Shown here in pieces: positions 60,301 through 64,000 of a DNA stretch of 64,000 nucleotides; positions within the stretch are counted from its first letter, which is position 1; each line of letters starts with the position of its first letter. The notes below the pieces were generated by a model, which saw nothing but the letters and a program-made list of their open reading frames with translations, was not told the origin of the DNA and did not search any database. A program made the translations under genes and the position numbers. This DNA comes from Macrosoma leucophasiata (lineage: Eukaryota; Arthropoda; Insecta; Lepidoptera; Hedylidae), in contig JAWQUS010000032.1 of assembly GCA_036365455.1 (NCBI GenBank), forward strand, positions 14,826,001 through 14,890,000, read 5' to 3'.

Positions 60301-60948
60301 AGTACTAATGGTAATATTATAGTCATGTGGTTGGATATTTGACCATGAAACTTCTAAGTAAGCGTACTAAGTTGGTTGTAAAGTGTAACTATTTGTGAAT
60401 TGTAAAGCAATAAATATTATATTCCGTGTTAACGTTGTTTTATTTTTGATAAAATCTATATATAATCTGGGTGCAATAACATTATTATCTTTTCGATACC
60501 GCTGTCTTTGTAAAAAGACATTTGAAATTTTTAGTCGCGATTATTTCTTTTTTTACTACACATACCTACCCATCTAAGAAAATCTTGAGATTGTCTAGAA
60601 CAATCGCGATTTTACTGTGCAAGGAAATGATTTCAATCCATACTTCCATACTCATTGAAATAAAACTAGTTATGTGTATGTCAGTTATGTAGTTAGTAAG
60701 AAAGATGTGCATTATTTCTTCATGAGCACTGTAAAAGCGTAACGTGCGAAAAAGATAACGCTCTACAGACCCGAAATAATCCGAACTCTCTCTTCTAAGG
60801 TCGATGTTCATTATATCTTATTGGATACTGTAAAGTATAAAAGATCCCATCGCGCTTTAGTGGAGGAGAAATCTTCCGCTAGTAGGTACAGTCAGTCAAC
60901 CGAACAACGGCGGTGAAACCATTCCAACGTAATAAAAACAACTTTTTC

Positions 60949-61235
60949 ACTGGTGGTAGAGCTCCAGTGACGGAGCTCGCGGGCGTAGGCACCACCGCAT
61001 TACCTAATACACTTGCCGCTAAATGGTAGTGTTCAGCACTATCGTGTTCCGGTCAGGTGGTAATGTACGACCCTGTTATTTCCGGCACAGAGGCAAAACA
61101 CCTTAGGCCTCAGGAGTGGTAACGCATCTGCATTTTGATCTTGGTCTTTGTGTGGGTGTCTATAGGTTGCAGTCATCACTCAACGTCAATGTGAACTGCA
61201 TACTTCTTGGCCACCACCATAACATTAAAAAAAAC
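60949..61235 (+). mobile_element. Rep-A element (copy B)
   Basis: Equivalent of 38422-38708. Confidence 0.88.
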
Positions 61236-61298
61236 AACAACACGGGATGGACAGTTTTGTGCCATTCGGCGATGGAACCCTAAAATGTGTGTTTTAAA

Positions 61299-61504
61299 TG
61301 CGCGTTTCCGCGCTTCGGAGGGCACGTTAAGCCGTCGGTCCCGGATGCTATCGATAGATAGCAGTCGTTAAACCTTGTCGGAGGCCTTATGGGCGGTTTG
61401 AAAACATCCGACAGCGGGTTGGCCACTAACCCACCCACCTCCACCGATCCGCATTGGAGCAGCGTGGTTGGAGTAAGCTCAAGGCCTCCCCCTAAAAAGG
61501 AGAA
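61299..61504. mobile_element. Insertion private to copy B, flanked by about 65-bp direct repeats
   Basis: The inserted block (CGTTAAGCCGTCGGTCCC ... CCCCTAAAAAGGAG) is related to 17570-17720. The flanks 61235-61298 and 61508-61572 are copies of the same 65 bp; copy A has the unit once (38708-38774). Confidence 0.8.
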
Positions 61505-62015
61505 AAAACAACAACACGGGATGGACAGTTTTGTGCCATTCGGCGATGGAACCCTAAAATGTGTGTTTTAAACGTATTTTTATTTCGATTTAATTAATGC
61601 TAATAAAATACTTAGGCACATACGTCAAAGGGAGACAATAAACGTTTATGCCACCATATATATATTGGTCAATATCAGTAGCATCTATTTGCTTGAGTAA
61701 TTTCGACGCACGTAAGTTTTTTATTTTATTATGATCGTATTAATTGATTTAATTTAATTGACTGCTAAAGTCGACCTCAAGCGTACGATGTTTTATTTTA
61801 TAAATTTAACATCGCTCTTTTAGAGAAAATTAGGTAAAGTGGGTTTGTTGCTGAAAGAAATTGTTTACTTTAACCAATTATAAATACTCGTACGTTACAG
61901 TACACAAAAAAATATAGTTTTGAAAATTTGGATTGTTTTTTTAATATTTTCTTACGATTTGTATTCAGAATCATGAGTAGTTTTTTCGGAAGCGTTCCCT
62001 TGACACCCTCTATAT

Positions 62016-62300
62016 ATTATTTAAAGAAAAATGGAAAGAAAAATTTGACTTCAGGCGAGACTCGAATTCGCGACCTACTGGGAATCTAGTCCAGCCGCTC
62101 TTCCAATTGAGCTACTGAAGTCCAGCCCGATTTGTCAAATCTTTCCTTCATTTTTATAACTGGCGGCTGGACTAGATTCCTAGTAGGTCGCGAGTTCGAG
62201 TCTCGCCTGAAGTCAAATTTTTCTTTCCATTTTTCTTTAAATAAAATATATTTCACAAGCATGTGTTAATGCGAAATAATATAAAACAACCATGTATATA
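62016..62300. mobile_element. Fold-back pair of SINE-D, private to copy B
   Basis: 79-bp arms 62020-62098 and 62163-62241 are reverse complements with about two mismatches. One arm belongs to a complete tRNA-like unit (62046-62122, minus). The other is the 3' half of a second unit plus the SINE tail. Copy A (39230) has the empty site TGTATATAGC. Confidence 0.85.
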
Positions 62301-62528
62301 GCTCGCACTGTCCACAAGGTATTAGATCTAATGTTAATCCAAGTTCTTAACTCTATGATGTCTGTCTAACTCAAATCTATGTGCCCTGTCCACTGTCTTT
62401 TAATTTTTGCAATTTAGTGTGCTATGTCAATTTCTTTCGCTTCTCCTCAATTTCTACGTAACAGATAAAAAAAAAGCACGAGTTGTACCTTTTTGTTATT
62501 AGCACATTTCTCGAGTCAAGTCATCATG

Positions 62529-62783
62529 CAATGGTGGTAGAGCTCCAGTGACGGAGCTCGTGGGCGTTGGCACCACCGCATTACCTAAGATACTTGCCGC
62601 TAAATGGTAGTGTTCAGCACTATCGTGTTCCGGTCAGGTGGTAATGTACGGCCTTGTAATATCCGGCACAAATGCATAACACCTAAGTCTCAGGAGTGGT
62701 AACGCATCTGCATTTCGACCTTGGTCTTTGTGTGGGTGTCTAGAGGCTGCAGTCATCGCTCAACATCAATGTGAACTGCATAA
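62529..62783 (+). mobile_element. Rep-A element, tail deleted (copy B)
   Basis: Equivalent of 39473-39755 lacking the last 25-30 bp. Confidence 0.85.
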
Positions 62784-62995
62784 GTCAAAAGTCCTCGCGC
62801 GGCAAATACCTGCTCGCTCTGTGTGGCCCGTCACTAGATGGCTCGGGCGCTCGGTTTCGAGCCGGTCGCGACCACACAGAGCGAGCTGCCTCGTGCGTTC
62901 TGTGTGGACGCGCCTAATACCTCATAAACTACCACTGTGATGTAGAACAGGCTTTGGTGGGAAGTGCATCTTTATAAAAGTAAGTAAGTAGGAAT

Positions 62996-63304
62996 ACTGG
63001 TGGGAGGGCTCCAGTGACGGAGCACGCGGGCGTAGGCACCACCGCATTGCCTAAAATACTTGCCGCTAAATGGTAGTGTTCAGCACTATCATGTTCCGTT
63101 CAGGTGGTAATGTACGGCCCTGTAATTTCCGGCACAGGGGCATAACACCTTAGGCCTCAGGAGTGGTAACGCATCTGCATTTTGACCTCGGTCTTTGTGT
63201 GGGTGTCTATAGGCTGTAGTCATCACTTAACATCAGTCATCACTTGAAATCACTTAACATCAATGTGTGCATGCTTGTTTGCCACTTTCATAACATAAAA
63301 AAAT
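62996..63304 (+). mobile_element. Rep-A element with short internal duplication (copy B)
   Basis: Equivalent of 39971-40277. Confidence 0.86.
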
Positions 63305-64000
63305 ATATGTGTATATATAAAGGCGAAAGTTCACTTAGTAACCTTTCATAAAATACGTCACGCTAAAATAAGCTTTCTCTGATCCCCTCCCCCTTTGTCA
63401 CGCTGTGTCACCGTATCTGTGACCTCCCCCTAAAATTATTACGTCACAAGAACTAACACCCGAACATGTTAAATATTGCACAAATATTGAGAATTTACAA
63501 TGTTCGTTTAGTTTTATGATAAAATATCAATAAATCAATAAAAATATGTAGAAATAATATTTTAATGAACTGCAAACGTCACGTAGCCGGCGACTCTCCC
63601 CCCCCCCCCTCCTCCCTCCCTTGTATGTGAACGTATATGGTGAACGGCCTCTTATCACAAAATTAAGAATATAGTAATACAAAGGCGGGGTATATATAAA
63701 GTAGTTTATAGTAGGCTAAGAACGGATTTTGTGACAGAGATCAAACTAATGGCCGAATACTCAAACGTCACTCAATTTTAAGCAACGCTCAAATGTGCGC
63801 TATCGCTATCGTTTGAACGTGTTTTTTAAGGACAGAAGACTTTTAAGTGCCACTTAGATTTATCGGCATGAGGCCTCTCCAGTCAGGACATGTGGGTAGC
63901 GTTGTGGGCGTGTCTTTCCATAAGCCGACATGTTACTCGTGTTTGTGGGCATCTGTAGCTGGGTACTCGAGCGGATGATGAAATAAAGCACAGGTTGGCA

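Overview
This window is lepidopteran-type nuclear DNA from a moth or butterfly. The evidence is an AT-rich, intron-rich animal type I fatty acid synthase (FAS) locus with GT-AG introns, and a dense load of tRNA-derived SINEs, Jockey- and RTE-type LINE fragments, MITEs and one gypsy-group LTR element. The species was not determined. No prokaryotic features are present.

Region 1 (8-35827, plus strand) is the 3' two thirds of a FAS gene, here called FAS-A. I traced 25 exons with compatible phases. They run from the linker after the acyltransferase through dehydratase (DH), pseudo-methyltransferase/pseudo-KR, enoyl reductase (ER), ketoreductase (KR), acyl carrier protein (ACP, Ser in a GMDSM motif) and thioesterase (TE, GYSFG) to a stop at 35825-35827. 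The ketosynthase and acyltransferase exons lie upstream of the window. The splice from the second exon to the DH exon is the only unresolved join.

Region 2 (35828-42849) is intergenic and made of repeats. Region 3 (42850-44805) holds the first three coding exons of another FAS gene, starting at ATG 42853 (N-terminal ketosynthase), so FAS genes stand head to tail here.

Region 4 (45308-64000) is a second, nearly identical copy of 22946 to about 41010. It holds the end of the KR exon, then ACP, TE and downstream DNA. It starts abruptly inside the KR exon and runs off the window end. The copies differ by a few substitutions per exon and by large insertions. Copy A carries a Jockey LINE nested in a SINE. 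Copy B carries a 3.0-kb LTR element with gag and env remnants and identical LTRs. A tRNA-SINE sits at different places and in opposite orientations, and several inverted or direct duplications are private to one copy. This could be a recent segmental duplication or an unpurged second haplotype placed in tandem by the assembler. The sequence alone does not decide.

FAS makes long-chain fatty acids from acetyl- and malonyl-CoA with NADPH. The parts seen here would dehydrate, reduce and release the chain carried on the ACP phosphopantetheine arm. Most other bases belong to repeat families, called here Rep-A (about 285 bp, A-tailed), SINE-B, SINE-C and SINE-D (tRNA-derived), plus several MITE-like elements.
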